From a virus, in the IMG/VR virus record IMGVR_UViG_3300035180_000103, positions 1 to 20,048 of that record: a stretch of DNA of 20,048 nucleotides; one strand, given 5' to 3'. The position numbers and the translations under genes are program-made. Below are positions 1-6,066 of this stretch, one piece after another; the first letter of the stretch is position 1, and each line of letters begins with the position of its first letter. Under the pieces are notes generated by a model that was not told the DNA's origin, searched no databases, and saw only the letters and a program-made list of their open reading frames with translations.

Positions 1-534
1 CCACTATTAACGAGTGATGATAAGTTCACAAGAGCATGGTCTTTTTATATTTGTATTAAGGGTGCATTTAGTGGTGATCTTGGACATACATCCGAATCAT
101 CAAGAAAGAATTTAAGTCTTGCAGGTATTCATAAATTGATTGGATTTCATAATCCAAACTTCTCATTTTCTTTTGGTAATTGCTTTGAGACAATACCAAA
201 GCATCAGAATGACTTCATGTATTTGGACCCACCATATTATAAAACTACATCATACTATTATGGTATTGATGGAAGCACTCATGAAGGATTTAATCATGAT
301 AAACTTGCTGATGTCTTGAAGCAACACAAAGGTGGGTTTGTGATGTCTTATGACAACACAGATTATCTCAAAGAATTATATAAAGATTGGACTGAATTTC
401 GTTATCTTGAGTTTGACTATCAGATGGCGGGTGATGTAAGTTGTAGAGGTAAAAAAACAGAACTTATTATTATCAAACAACCAGAAGTTAAAGTTGAATC
501 TAATGTAAATGTATTGGAAACTTTATTATACTAA
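1..534 (+). CDS. Dam-type DNA N6-adenine methyltransferase, C-terminal part (5' end outside window)
   Basis: The reading frame is open from base 1, so the N-terminus (with the SAM-binding motif I) lies outside the window; 177 residues are visible. The catalytic motif IV DPPYY is at 226-240, preceded by FMYL, as in D12-class/Dam methyltransferases, which transfer a methyl group from SAM to adenine N6. A later stretch reading FVMSYDNT resembles motif VI of this class. The end (GKKTELIIIKQP) matches the usual C-terminal signature of phage Dam enzymes. Likely roles are protecting phage DNA from host restriction or marking replicated DNA. It is the second methyltransferase system in the window, besides the split one at 4064-5393. 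The specificity (GATC or other) cannot be read from this fragment. Family assignment is confident; biological role is inferred. Confidence 0.88.
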   Translation, partial: PLLTSDDKFTRAWSFYICIKGAFSGDLGHTSESSRKNLSLAGIHKLIGFHNPNFSFSFGNCFETIPKHQNDFMYLDPPYYKTTSYYYGIDGSTHEGFNHDKLADVLKQHKGGFVMSYDNTDYLKELYKDWTEFRYLEFDYQMAGDVSCRGKKTELIIIKQPEVKVESNVNVLETLLY

Positions 535-535
535 G

Positions 536-591
536 GACACTTGAAGAACTGTCACACAGGTGCTCGCAGGGGTCGCAGGAGACCCTATAAT
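536..591 (+). promoter_or_regulatory. Palindrome plus -10-like TATAAT upstream of the 617 gene
   Basis: An imperfect palindrome GACACTTGAAGAACTGTC spans 536-553 (GACACTT against GACAGTT, one mismatch). A hairpin-forming GGGTC (570-574) / GACCC (581-585) directly abuts TATAAT at 586-591. There is no good -35 at 17 nt. A related arrangement occurs at 6067-6129 (GACACTT, AAC, GTC, then an inverted repeat, then a -10), so this looks like a second regulatory module. Promoter function is inferred. Confidence 0.5.
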
Positions 592-616
592 AACAAGGTA
601 ATCAACGAAACGCCTC

Positions 617-1039
617 ATGTCCACCCGCTCCCGCATTGGTATTGAACTCAAAGATGGTTCAATTCTGTCTGCTTATCATCATAGTGATGGTTATCCTGAA
701 TGGTTGGGACGCATTCTTAACACTCACTACAACACAAAATCACTTGCTGAAGAACTAATTGACGGTGGTGATATGTCTTCTGCTTGGACTAATGAGCGTT
801 GGTCTAATGATTTGTTAGATCGCACCAGGCAAAAATACGGTCCCAACTATTACTCTTATCGTGGTGAAGAATGCCCTCCTCGTTTAGATGCTGACCTGTG
901 CGAGTATCTGCTCCCTGATGGTAGTGAAGAGTATGCTTATGTCTTCCGCAGTGGTGAGTGGGTGTGCTATCATATGCACCAGTTTGAGGATGATAAGTTG
1001 CCCGAAGTGGTAGAAATCCCTGTCCCCGTTGCTGCTTGA
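617..1039 (+). CDS. Conserved phage protein of unknown function, 140 aa
   Basis: The protein begins MSTRSRIGIELKDGS and continues with AYHHSDGYPEWLGRIL. This 'basic start, then Y-H-x-DGYPE' pattern recurs in many phage and some bacterial uncharacterised proteins of this length. It is rich in Tyr, Trp and acidic residues, with no signal peptide or membrane segment, and so is probably cytoplasmic. It follows the palindrome/-10 module at 536-591. No strong Shine-Dalgarno lies close to the ATG; AAGG is about 18 nt upstream. The stop is 3 nt before the next ATG (1042), so this is the first gene of an overlapping operon. Function unknown. Confidence 0.85.
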   Translation: MSTRSRIGIELKDGSILSAYHHSDGYPEWLGRILNTHYNTKSLAEELIDGGDMSSAWTNERWSNDLLDRTRQKYGPNYYSYRGEECPPRLDADLCEYLLPDGSEEYAYVFRSGEWVCYHMHQFEDDKLPEVVEIPVPVAA

Positions 1040-1041
1040 TA

Positions 1042-1305
1042 ATGCTTAAAGATCTTCGTCATCAAACAATTCAAGAAGCACTACTTCTATGTGGTGCTCT
1101 AGGTATTGGATCAAACACTGCCAGTGTAATGGAATGGGCAAAGTTTATGGGTCTTCCTGATAAGTATTGGACAGGAACACAAAATCATATCATTGGCAAT
1201 CATATTGCTGATGCTGGTAAGAAAATCAATCGTGCTATGGGTTATGATTACATAGCTCAAAAGTTTCCTAATTGGAAAAACAATCCTATGTATGTTGCGG
1301 TATGA
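1042..1305 (+). CDS. Hypothetical protein, 87 aa
   Basis: I chose the ATG at 1042, which follows the previous stop by 2 nt; a TTG at 1036 would also be in frame. The protein looks globular and soluble, with a predicted helical start (LKDLRHQTIQEALLLCGALG) and a C-terminal half with Trp, Tyr and Lys. A GALGIGSNTASVMEWAKFMG stretch could include a helix-turn-helix, but this is weak. The stop overlaps the next start as ATGA at 1302, indicating translational coupling. I do not recognise the family. Confidence 0.75.
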   Translation: MLKDLRHQTIQEALLLCGALGIGSNTASVMEWAKFMGLPDKYWTGTQNHIIGNHIADAGKKINRAMGYDYIAQKFPNWKNNPMYVAV

Positions 1306-1466
1306 ATCTCTCACCCAAGAACATCTCATTTATCGTTGTTGCTATTGGTGCTATTATTGGATGGAATGCATTTCTCATTCAACGTGATGATGCCTTGTAT
1401 AAATCTTACTACAAGCAACAAGCAATTGAAAACCTCAAACGACCTCTTACTAGTGAAATTCGATGA
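1302..1466 (+). CDS. Small single-span membrane protein, 54 aa
   Basis: The ATG overlaps the previous stop (ATGA). One hydrophobic helix spans about residues 8-26 (ISFIVVAIGAIIGWNAFLI), followed by a charged, Lys/Arg- and Tyr-containing C-terminal tail of about 28 residues. No signal-peptidase site is evident, so it is probably an anchored protein. It sits in a chain of coupled small ORFs (1042-1901). It ends in an ATGA overlap with the gene at 1463. Function unknown. Confidence 0.72.
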   Translation: MNLSPKNISFIVVAIGAIIGWNAFLIQRDDALYKSYYKQQAIENLKRPLTSEIR

Positions 1467-1612
1467 TTGATTACAACGAAAATCGTAAAGATTTACAAAT
1501 TGATAAACTTCATGAGGATCTTGTTGCTGAACTGGAAGAGAAAGCATCTGCACTTTCTGTAACTGTTGACTACTACATCTCAGAGTTCACTAATCTTACT
1601 ATTAAAAAATGA
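1463..1612 (+). CDS. Small acidic/helical protein, 49 aa
   Basis: The start overlaps the upstream stop (ATGA) and the stop overlaps the next start (ATGA at 1609). The sequence begins MIDYNENRKDLQ and runs through LHEDLVAELEEKASALS, a short amphipathic helix that could form a coiled coil, then a more polar end in TIKK. It contains no cysteine and no membrane segment. It is supported mainly by the unbroken chain of overlapping genes. Function unknown. Confidence 0.65.
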   Translation: MIDYNENRKDLQIDKLHEDLVAELEEKASALSVTVDYYISEFTNLTIKK

Positions 1613-1791
1613 CTTACAAACAACCAATTCGGATTGAAGTTCATTACGATCCAGAAATTGACGCATATTTTGAACGTCCAGTATATTCACCAGAGGCATA
1701 TTCTGAAGCAAATGCACTATTAGATAAGATTATTCGAGGTGCCAAAGATAATGATGTAAAATTTGGATACTATATTCAGGAGTTTCTATGA
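1609..1791 (+). CDS. Hypothetical protein, 60 aa
   Basis: The ATG at 1609 overlaps the previous stop. The product starts MTYKQPIRIEVHYDPEIDAY and contains a helical YSEANALLDKIIRGAKDND segment. It is soluble, of mixed charge, with no recognised motif. The stop overlaps the start of the membrane protein at 1788 (ATGA), so it is part of the same translationally coupled string. Function unknown. Confidence 0.7.
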   Translation: MTYKQPIRIEVHYDPEIDAYFERPVYSPEAYSEANALLDKIIRGAKDNDVKFGYYIQEFL

Positions 1792-1901
1792 ATTTTCTTT
1801 TTGGCGTAGGTTTAGGTGCTCTTATTACAATCGGCGTATCATTTATTTTTGCTGCTGATCGTAATAAACTTGACGAAGAAGATGATGAGTGGTACACTTG
1901 A
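1788..1901 (+). CDS. Very small membrane protein, 37 aa
   Basis: The ATG at 1788 overlaps the previous stop. Residues 3-22 (FLFGVGLGALITIGVSFIFA, with GxGxGA spacing) form one membrane helix. A strongly acidic cytoplasmic-type tail follows (DEEDDEWYT). The ORF is short but lies in frame in the overlap chain. An AGAGG sequence after its end (1901-1905) may serve the next gene. Function unknown; a small regulator of a membrane complex is possible but speculative. Confidence 0.6.
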   Translation: MNFLFGVGLGALITIGVSFIFAADRNKLDEEDDEWYT

Positions 1902-1918
1902 GAGGTAAATTACTATAA

Positions 1919-2158
1919 ATGATGAAGTATCTGTATTTGATTCCACATGCAATTAGTTTTCCAAGTTCTGAATATGGTGGACTTTGGAATGTCATTGCAG
2001 AGAGTGATGACGAATGTTTTGACTTAATTTCTAATCATTATGAATATGAAGGGTATGATGAATACTACCCAAAACTCCGTGAAAACATTCTAAAAGCACC
2101 AAAGTTTGCTCTTGTGGATGAGGAAACCTCCCGAGTAGTTGAAGCATTTACAACGTAG
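1919..2158 (+). CDS. Hypothetical protein, 79 aa
   Basis: Two ATGs occur in tandem at 1919 and 1922, with an AGAGG about 13 nt upstream. The product begins MMKYLYLIPHAISFPSSEYG and is acidic and Tyr-rich in the middle (HYEYEGYDEYYPKL). It ends in a VDEETSRVVEAFTT segment. It has no membrane helix or recognisable catalytic motif. It is separated from the next ORF by 3 nt. I regard it as an accessory protein of unknown role. Confidence 0.78.
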   Translation: MMKYLYLIPHAISFPSSEYGGLWNVIAESDDECFDLISNHYEYEGYDEYYPKLRENILKAPKFALVDEETSRVVEAFTT

Positions 2159-2161
2159 ATT

Positions 2162-2449
2162 ATGAACCAAGAAGTTCCATTCAGTCATTTACCTCCCAAG
2201 GGGTATTTTTATTCTTTTGAGGAATACAAATCAGGTGTGGTTAGCATCTGGTTAAACAACTCCCGTAAGTTTGATTACAATATGGGTAAACCTACGAGGA
2301 CAATATGGGGGTTTTACAAGAGTAAATCCAATAAGTTCTTTGCTCCTGTAAATAGTTCCACAGTCGGTAAAGAAGTAGATTTCAAAAACACAAGAAACTA
2401 TACTGCTATGCAAATTAAACAATCTCCTTTAGATGCTTTCTTTGTATGA
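2162..2449 (+). CDS. Hypothetical protein, 95 aa
   Basis: The product is Phe/Tyr/Trp- and Lys-rich (PPKGYFYSFEEYKSGVVSIW, then TRTIWGFYKSKSNKFFAPV). This suggests a small beta-rich fold that could bind nucleic acid, though there is no specific motif. The stop overlaps the following start (ATGA at 2446). It has no signal peptide. Function unknown. Confidence 0.76.
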   Translation: MNQEVPFSHLPPKGYFYSFEEYKSGVVSIWLNNSRKFDYNMGKPTRTIWGFYKSKSNKFFAPVNSSTVGKEVDFKNTRNYTAMQIKQSPLDAFFV

Positions 2450-2682
2450 CTTACACACCCAATGTGAATGACTATGTGGTATGGGTCAAAGGTATTGAGG
2501 GTTGGGTGTATTTTAAGCACGAAGAATATATTACAATCGAAACTGATGTATGGGAAAAAAGTAAAGAAAACTATGAGTTCTTTCCAATACACAGAAATGA
2601 TAGAGTTCTGGTTCTCTGTTATAATTACCAGTGGAATGAACTGACTTACATTAAATCAAGAAAATCTGTTTATGAAGAATAG
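2446..2682 (+). CDS. Conserved cyanophage-type small protein, 78 aa
   Basis: It begins MTYTPNVNDYVVW and has WVYFKHEEYITIE and VLVLCYNYQWNELTYIKSR segments. I associate this pattern (NDYV-W ... GWVYF ... LCY ... LxYIKSR) with short cyanophage proteins. The alternating hydrophobic pattern suggests a compact beta barrel. Its 3' end overlaps the start of the membrane protein at 2672 by 11 nt. Function unknown. Confidence 0.8.
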   Translation: MTYTPNVNDYVVWVKGIEGWVYFKHEEYITIETDVWEKSKENYEFFPIHRNDRVLVLCYNYQWNELTYIKSRKSVYEE

Positions 2683-2890
2683 GAAGAAAAGTCTCCTGTA
2701 CTACATCTATTGTGCTCTGGGAGAAAAGTCTGGTAAGAATAATAAAGAGGCGGACAAAATTTCTTTGATCCGTCTTTTGGCATTTCTGTCTATTTTTATA
2801 ACTAACTGCTTTATTGTTTTTAATGCAGTCAGGACACATATTGTTCCAGCAGAACCAAGACCAGTAAAGTGCATCATTGCAAGTAAATAA
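2672..2890 (+). CDS. Small membrane protein with basic N-terminus, 72 aa
   Basis: The ATG lies inside the previous gene. A basic N-terminus (MKNRKK) and a polar GEKSGKNNKEAD stretch precede one strong membrane helix at about residues 32-53 (SLIRLLAFLSIFITNCFIVF). A short tail ends IIASK. I associate this layout with small membrane proteins in cyanophages. The last codons and the stop (2876-2890) lie inside the 45-bp direct repeat that recurs at 5430-5474. The 3' end of this gene therefore appears to have been copied to the far side of the restriction-modification cassette. Function unknown. Confidence 0.75.
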   Translation: MKNRKKSLLYYIYCALGEKSGKNNKEADKISLIRLLAFLSIFITNCFIVFNAVRTHIVPAEPRPVKCIIASK

Positions 2891-2920
2891 AGTTAGGATT
2901 GTCCAAAGTGTTTCTATAGT
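2876..2920 (+). repeat. Left direct repeat flanking the RM-like cassette
   Basis: This 45-bp sequence starts ATTGCAAGTAAATAAAG and continues through the 33-bp element. It matches 5430-5474 at 43 of 45 positions, with differences at 2900 and 2912. It brackets the nuclease and split-methyltransferase genes. The upstream 12 bp belong to the end of the 2672-2890 coding sequence, which points to duplication during insertion or recombination. Confidence 0.8.
2888..2920 (+). promoter_or_regulatory. 33-bp promoter-like element, copy 1 (before the putative nuclease)
   Basis: The shared core reads TAAAGTTAGGATNGTCC followed by AAAGTGTNNCTATAGT. This copy has T in place of C at 2900 (GGATTG) and TTTCTATAGT at its end. 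After TATAGT it diverges from the other copies (ATACAATTAATT), with the nuclease ATG 20 nt downstream. TATAGT (2915-2920) resembles a sigma70 -10, but there is no canonical -35. TTAGGA-n3-TCCAAA (2894-2908) is a near-palindrome that could bind a dimeric regulator. Confidence 0.7.
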
Positions 2921-2939
2921 ATACAATTAATTTTTTGTT

Positions 2940-4064
2940 ATGGGAGCAGGTTGCACTAAAGATCATTTCATTCAGGATGCTGCTGAAGCGTACATTGTGT
3001 ACCTTCTACAAGCATATGCTGTTGAGAATAAAGTTGCTATCAGTGATGATGTGGCAGAGAAACACAATACTTTCATTGAGTATTGTGAAGATCGGGATAT
3101 TCTTGATGAGTTTAACAAGAGTATCTACAAGAAAAATATTGATGTTGTAATTGATAAGTTCATCTTGGATCTTCTTTCCAAATATCCCAATCGTAAGTTT
3201 GATTTTGTAGACGTTGAGCGTGAGTTTAGGGACAAGAAACTGAAGGGGGATTTCATTATCCGATTTGAGGATGGTTCTTTCATTTCTTTCTCTCTCAAGA
3301 ACTACAAGAAAGGATTTAATCGCATTCAGTTGTGTTCTGGAACCTGGCACTCATTCCTAAACAATTTCTTGTTTGAATCTGCTGGTGTGGGTACTTTCTT
3401 TGATCCTTTCACTCAAGAAGTATTTCAAGGATGTAATCGTGAGTATCGTGATAGTTTGATTGAGAAACTTGGTTATGATGCTCTCAAGGAAGTTTACACA
3501 TTTTTTGATACTATAAATGATACTATCAAAAAGTTTTATACCTATGGTGAACAAGCACGTTACTGGAAAAATGTATCTGCTCAATGGAAAGGTGATTGTG
3601 CTGCCTATGGATTGAAAGCAGCAGAGAAGATTATATCTGCTCTTGATTCTATCCCTAAAGATATGGTCAAGAATCGCATTATTAAGATGGCAGGTCTTAA
3701 CTATGATGAAGAGATTCTGCTTGTTGGTAATGGTAAGTATCTCTGTTCTTTGTTTAATCAAAAATATGCACAAATCCTGGAGCGCGTCAACTCTGTTGAA
3801 TCTGTGGTAGAATATACCACAAATGGAAAAGGTTTGTTGTTCACTTTGTGTGACTCTGTGGGAGTGATTGTAAATATTGAAGTTCCTTTTACTTTGCAAA
3901 AAAATGGTGCTTGGCACTTACCCAAAACAAAATATGTTGGTACTCAATATCACAATAAAGAAGGTGTTGCTCTAATTCACGGTGAACGTCGTCCAAAGAA
4001 ATCGAAGGAGATTTCAACTTCAATAAATACATTTTTGAACCTAAAGAAATCAGGAGTTTGTTAA
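2940..4064 (+). CDS. Putative PD-(D/E)XK-like restriction endonuclease, 374 aa
   Basis: I see no close named family, but a nuclease-like core is visible. DVEREFRDKKLKGDFIIRF is followed by DGSFISFSLKNYKKG, giving D104, a 13-residue beta-hairpin stretch, then S118-L-K120. This fits the D-x(n)-(E/S/Q)-x-K form of the PD-(D/E)XK fold seen in some type II enzymes; upstream Glu residues (E93, E95) could supply another acidic ligand. Length and position fit a type II restriction subunit: the stop overlaps the methyltransferase start by one base (TAATG), with AGGAG at 4052-4056. It is driven from the 33-bp element at 2888. Calling it a restriction enzyme rests on fold pattern plus neighbours. A nicking enzyme or anti-competitor nuclease is equally possible. 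Confidence 0.6.
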   Translation: MGAGCTKDHFIQDAAEAYIVYLLQAYAVENKVAISDDVAEKHNTFIEYCEDRDILDEFNKSIYKKNIDVVIDKFILDLLSKYPNRKFDFVDVEREFRDKKLKGDFIIRFEDGSFISFSLKNYKKGFNRIQLCSGTWHSFLNNFLFESAGVGTFFDPFTQEVFQGCNREYRDSLIEKLGYDALKEVYTFFDTINDTIKKFYTYGEQARYWKNVSAQWKGDCAAYGLKAAEKIISALDSIPKDMVKNRIIKMAGLNYDEEILLVGNGKYLCSLFNQKYAQILERVNSVESVVEYTTNGKGLLFTLCDSVGVIVNIEVPFTLQKNGAWHLPKTKYVGTQYHNKEGVALIHGERRPKKSKEISTSINTFLNLKKSGVC

Positions 4065-4957
4065 TGCAATTTGACGTAGTAGCAACTAATCCACCATTTC
4101 AGGATTATACAAATAAAAAGAAAACACAACATAAATTATGGATTGATTTTACTCGTCGTGCATTTGACAAGTGGTTAAAACCTGAAGGAATACTTCTTCA
4201 GGTTTCTCCTAGCAGTTTTCTGTCTCCGTCAAGTAAAATTCTTAAGTTGATGCAAGAAAAAGATGTAAAGTATTTGCGATTAGATACCAAGAAGTATTTT
4301 TCTAAAGTTGGAAGTACATTTGCAGATTATCTAATATATAATCGACCAAAATCAAAAAAAACAGAAATTATTACTGATAAAGGTACGTTTGAGCAAACAA
4401 TTGATTCTACACTATTTTATCTACCTGCTGATGTAAGTGAGGAATCCCTAAACATTCATAGAAAAATAATCTTTAGTGTCATTGACAAAATGAATGTAAA
4501 ATATGATTATGTAACCTGTCACAATGTACTGATTCATCGTAATGATACTATTAGTAAGATAAAAACAGAAGATCATATTTATCCAATTTTTCATACTAAT
4601 GCCCAAGTTTGGTACTCTAAAATTCGCCAAGACTGGGGCAATAGAAAAAAAGTAATGTGGTCTCGTAGTGGATATACTAAACCATTCTATGATAATGGTG
4701 TTTATGGTGGTACAGACATGATATACTATGTACTGGTTGATGATGATATTAGTGGGAAGAATCTTGAAAATAATCTCAACACTAAATTAATGAAATATCT
4801 GTTCAAGACTGCCAAGTGGTCAGGATTTGGTAACGAAAAAGTATTCTGTGCCTTACCAAATCTCCCTATTGATTATGCAATGTCGGATTTACAAATGTAT
4901 GAGTTGTTTAATTTAACTAAAGAGGAGCAATCTTATGTCGAAAATTATATGGGATAA
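4064..4957 (+). CDS. Split N6-adenine methyltransferase, motif IV/target-recognition subunit, 297 aa
   Basis: The start is the ATG at 4064, 7 nt after AGGAG and overlapping the nuclease stop; a TTG at 4058 is in frame but less likely. The protein opens directly with MQFDVVATNPPF, so motif IV (NPPF, residues 9-12) is at the very N-terminus. There is no upstream room for motifs X, I, II or III. The sequence after it (DFTRRAFDKWLKPEGILLQVSPSSFL) matches motifs V-VI of Eco57I/HsdM-like gamma-class enzymes. The remaining 200 residues would hold motif VIII and the target-recognition region. It cannot bind SAM by itself. The missing half is the next gene, which overlaps it by 23 nt, so co-translated subunits probably form one active methyltransferase. 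Confidence 0.82.
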   Translation: MQFDVVATNPPFQDYTNKKKTQHKLWIDFTRRAFDKWLKPEGILLQVSPSSFLSPSSKILKLMQEKDVKYLRLDTKKYFSKVGSTFADYLIYNRPKSKKTEIITDKGTFEQTIDSTLFYLPADVSEESLNIHRKIIFSVIDKMNVKYDYVTCHNVLIHRNDTISKIKTEDHIYPIFHTNAQVWYSKIRQDWGNRKKVMWSRSGYTKPFYDNGVYGGTDMIYYVLVDDDISGKNLENNLNTKLMKYLFKTAKWSGFGNEKVFCALPNLPIDYAMSDLQMYELFNLTKEEQSYVENYMG

Positions 4958-5393
4958 GATTAAAGATTATATGGATGATCACTCATATATGGGAGAGATT
5001 GATCGTGATGAATATCGTATCAAAGAAACCGCAGAAATTTTTACTCCCACTGATCTGGTAATTGATATGCTACAGAAAACTGATCTTGATTGCTTTTTAC
5101 CTGGTAAAACAGTTCTTGATCCTGCTTGCGGAGATGGACAATTCCTTTGTGCTATCAAATGGATCAAAATCCTAATACATAAAATGACTGAATTTGATGC
5201 ACTACAAGACATTTATGGTGTTGATATTATGCGTGATAATGTAGATCTCTGCAAAAAAAGATTGGGTGGTGGTACAATTTTAATGGGAGACTCCTTGTGC
5301 CCAGGAAAAGAATTCATAGAACAAACTGAAGAAGAACATAAACAAATGAGGATTCTTTTTTTTGCAAATGGTTTGGAAAAACTTCTTATATGA
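4935..5393 (+). CDS. Split N6-adenine methyltransferase, SAM-binding subunit (motifs X, I-III), 152 aa
   Basis: The ATG at 4935 follows AGAGGAG by 6 nt, one of the best ribosome-binding sites in the window. AEIFTPTDLVIDML (residues 34-46) is motif X. TVLDPACGDGQFL (59-71) is motif I, the SAM-binding loop. YGVDIMRDNVDLCKKRL (94-110) is motif II and MGDSL (117-121) sits at motif III. The protein then stops about 30 residues later, without any NPPY/F catalytic motif, which is encoded by the preceding gene. The C-terminal 15 residues follow a run of eight T at about 5355-5362. A shift there would give other short endings, so the exact terminus is uncertain. Downstream lies the right copy of the 45-bp repeat. 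Confidence 0.82.
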   Translation: MSKIIWDKIKDYMDDHSYMGEIDRDEYRIKETAEIFTPTDLVIDMLQKTDLDCFLPGKTVLDPACGDGQFLCAIKWIKILIHKMTEFDALQDIYGVDIMRDNVDLCKKRLGGGTILMGDSLCPGKEFIEQTEEEHKQMRILFFANGLEKLLI

Positions 5394-5429
5394 CAGGAAC
5401 TTTGGATGGGTTTTTTATTGTTATCTATT

Positions 5430-5474
5430 ATTGCAAGTAAATAAAGTTAGGATCGTCCAAAGTGTCTCTATAGT
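5430..5474 (+). repeat. Right direct repeat flanking the RM-like cassette
   Basis: This is the partner of 2876-2920 (43 of 45 identical). Here the ATTGCAAGTAAATAA part is not the end of a clear gene, as it is on the left, but leftover sequence after the methyltransferase stop. That is what a duplicated insertion seam would leave. Confidence 0.8.
5442..5474 (+). promoter_or_regulatory. 33-bp promoter-like element, copy 2
   Basis: This is a consensus copy ending TCTCTATAGT, followed by GTAAGCACCAAACCAAAG and the ATG at 5494. GTAAGCACC differs by only two bases from the ATGAGCACC found after other copies, so here no start codon is created at that place. Confidence 0.72.
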
Positions 5475-5493
5475 GTAAGCACCAAACCAAAGA

Positions 5494-5631
5494 ATGGACG
5501 ACTACGACGATCTTCAAGTTGAAGAGTTCTCTAATTTTGATTTTGTAGAAGAGATGAATGAAAATCTCTTTGATGATGATAAAGACAACAAAACTTTCAA
5601 CTCTTTCCTAAACTCCAACACTGATTATTGA
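5494..5631 (+). CDS. Small, extremely acidic protein, 45 aa
   Basis: The ATG is 20 nt after the element at 5442. The product (MDDYDDLQVEEFSNFDFVEE and onward) has 15 Asp/Glu and only 2 Lys in 45 residues, with Phe/Tyr spaced along it and no membrane helix. Such composition is seen in DNA-mimic inhibitors and in small host-takeover peptides. It lies immediately after the restriction-modification cassette, which makes a nuclease-modulating role conceivable but unproven. The stop overlaps or abuts the next start region (TGATTATG). Function unknown. Confidence 0.7.
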   Translation: MDDYDDLQVEEFSNFDFVEEMNENLFDDDKDNKTFNSFLNSNTDY

Positions 5632-5633
5632 TT

Positions 5634-5822
5634 ATGACGCCAAGTACATTTAACTTTAGTGGTGATGCTGTTACCTTCCTAGGTCTGGTAGGTGTTATTA
5701 GCACTGCAATCATCATTACCACATCATTCCGTAGGTTCTTCAATAGTCCCTATAACATTCGTGTAACACCTAAACAAGTAGTTACTGAAACTTCTAACGA
5801 AACCGAAACTCCTGTATCCTGA
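5634..5822 (+). CDS. Single-span membrane protein, 62 aa
   Basis: I chose the ATG at 5634; a TTG at 5628 is in frame but unneeded. A membrane helix covers about residues 12-31 (AVTFLGLVGVISTAIIITTS). A basic patch follows (FRRFF), then a Thr/Glu-rich tail (VVTETSNETETPVS). The positive-inside rule places the C-terminus in the cytoplasm. It sits between two other small genes with short spacers (2 and 4 nt), so it is co-transcribed from the element at 5442. Function unknown. Confidence 0.74.
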   Translation: MTPSTFNFSGDAVTFLGLVGVISTAIIITTSFRRFFNSPYNIRVTPKQVVTETSNETETPVS

Positions 5823-5826
5823 ACCC

Positions 5827-6066
5827 ATGACTTCTAACATTCTCCATCATCTTCGTGAACTTCAGGTTGCTTGGCGCCGTCAAAATTTTGTTCTAACAGG
5901 TAAGCAAACTGAAGAATACGATATTCTAGTTGCTGCTCGTCGTCAACGTGTTCGTGGTTTTTATGCTGAAAATCGTGTTTTTAAGGGGAGTAAAGCAGCA
6001 GCAGACAAGATTCGTGATGAAGAACAAAAAGCAAATCCAACATTAGTAGAGGACCAAGACTATTAA
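5827..6066 (+). CDS. Conserved cyanophage-type small basic/helical protein, 79 aa
   Basis: The product runs MTSNILHHLRELQVAWRRQN, then TEEYDILVAARRQRVRGFYA, and is predicted almost wholly helical with a basic middle. I associate this type with small proteins conserved among T4-like cyanophages near structural genes, but no function is known to me. The stop is directly followed by the palindromic control module at 6067. Nucleic-acid binding is possible given the Arg clusters; this is inference. Confidence 0.8.
   Translation: MTSNILHHLRELQVAWRRQNFVLTGKQTEEYDILVAARRQRVRGFYAENRVFKGSKAAADKIRDEEQKANPTLVEDQDY

Noticed and set aside
4021-4030. AATAAATA within the end of the nuclease gene as a late promoter
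   Set aside because: It lies in coding sequence, differs from the octamer at the first base, and the downstream genes already have an upstream element and translational coupling. It may be chance in AT-rich DNA.
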